A stretch of 64,000 bases of DNA. It comes from Reticulascus tulasneorum (lineage: Eukaryota > Ascomycota > Sordariomycetes > Glomerellales > Reticulascaceae). Location: positions 4,712,001 through 4,776,000 of the forward strand of contig LSAX01000002.1 of NCBI GenBank assembly GCA_001557505.1, given 5' to 3'. The stretch's first letter is position 1. Each line of letters starts with the position of its first letter. Position numbers and translations under genes: made by a program. Below the pieces are notes generated by a model. It searched no databases and was not told the origin of the DNA. It worked only from the letters and a program-made list of their open reading frames with translations. Shown in pieces: positions 63,814 through 64,000 of the stretch.

Positions 63814-64000
63814 CAATCGACAAACCAAATCTGGCCCAATGGTGTACCATGAGCAAATCTGTCATGGGAGAACCAAAATGGCACCGATGTCCAGAAGTAA
63901 TCCTCCAGCCCTGACTTAACGGTTTGGTCCACTGCTTCCACAAAATCCGGCTGTGACAGCCATATCTGTGTCATGGCCGCCTTCAGGCTTTGTTTTGCAC
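63814..64000 (-). CDS. Partial unknown gene at the window edge
   Basis: One minus-strand frame is open from the edge for 61 codons to a stop at 63,814 and reads SLKAAMTQIWLSQPDFVEAV, then SGLEDYFWTSVPFWFSHDRF, ending LGQIWFVD. It has helical, protein-like composition, but I recognise no family. The rest of the gene is outside the window. The other minus-strand frames either stop sooner or, like the one open at 63,572-63,943, show no domain. Because it lies beside the precursor it could be a further pathway gene, which only the neighbouring sequence can tell. Confidence 0.3.

Noticed and set aside
63572..63943. Minus-strand open frame of 123 codons near the edge
   Set aside because: No domain or composition bias is visible, and another frame from the edge looks more protein-like; neither is firm.

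Overview
The window looks like a piece of a filamentous ascomycete (Pezizomycotina) chromosome. The evidence is short introns of about 50-85 nt with GTRNGT donors and CTAAC/CTGAC branch sites, a HET-domain gene, Zn2Cys6-type regulators, a WSC/subtilase gene, a UstYa-family oxidase, and a long AT-rich block of retrotransposons ruined by RIP-like C-to-T mutation. I cannot name the genus; Eurotiomycetes or a related class is plausible. All splice sites were read by eye and checked for reading phase.

Bases 1 to about 20,880 are one AT-rich block with no intact gene. It holds three copies of one chromodomain Ty3/Gypsy element: A (minus, cut by the window edge), B (plus, 5'-truncated) and C (minus, full length, about 7.5 kb). 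About 2.2 kb of equally mutated but unrecognised DNA follows. Composition then returns to normal.

From 21.6 to 27.3 kb there are two fungal transcription-factor-like genes (one with an odd zinc cluster and an in-frame stop, one without a zinc finger), a short-chain dehydrogenase and a wrecked amino-acid permease. From 27.4 to 35.8 kb lie two large secreted-protein genes: a WSC/subtilisin-like protein (minus) and a six-hairpin glycosidase fused to 13 six-cysteine repeats (plus). From 36.9 to 44.9 kb are an unknown conserved protein, a DUF7708-like STAND-type protein without a visible P-loop, and a large AAA+ ATPase. A 743-bp Fot1/Pogo-type foldback element sits at 45.5-46.2 kb, followed by a small 8-cysteine secreted protein. 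From 48.9 to 55.0 kb are a HET-domain gene, a SnoaL/NTF2-like protein and a GH47 alpha-mannosidase. A type-B carboxylesterase lies at 57.7-59.6 kb.

The most interesting locus is at 61.0-63.4 kb. A UstYa/DUF3328 oxidase (minus, with two HxxHC motifs) is divergent from a small secreted precursor (plus). The precursor is four near-identical 27-residue repeats, the first three followed by a Kex2 Lys-Arg site, and each repeat boundary carries its own nearly identical 50-nt intron. The genomic period is 131 bp, not a multiple of three, so the repeats stay in frame only if every intron is spliced. This has the logic of a dikaritin-like fungal RiPP pathway (ustiloxin/phomopsin/asperipin type) with a core sequence I do not recognise. 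The carboxylesterase and the partial gene at the right edge could be further members, but nothing in the sequence proves this.
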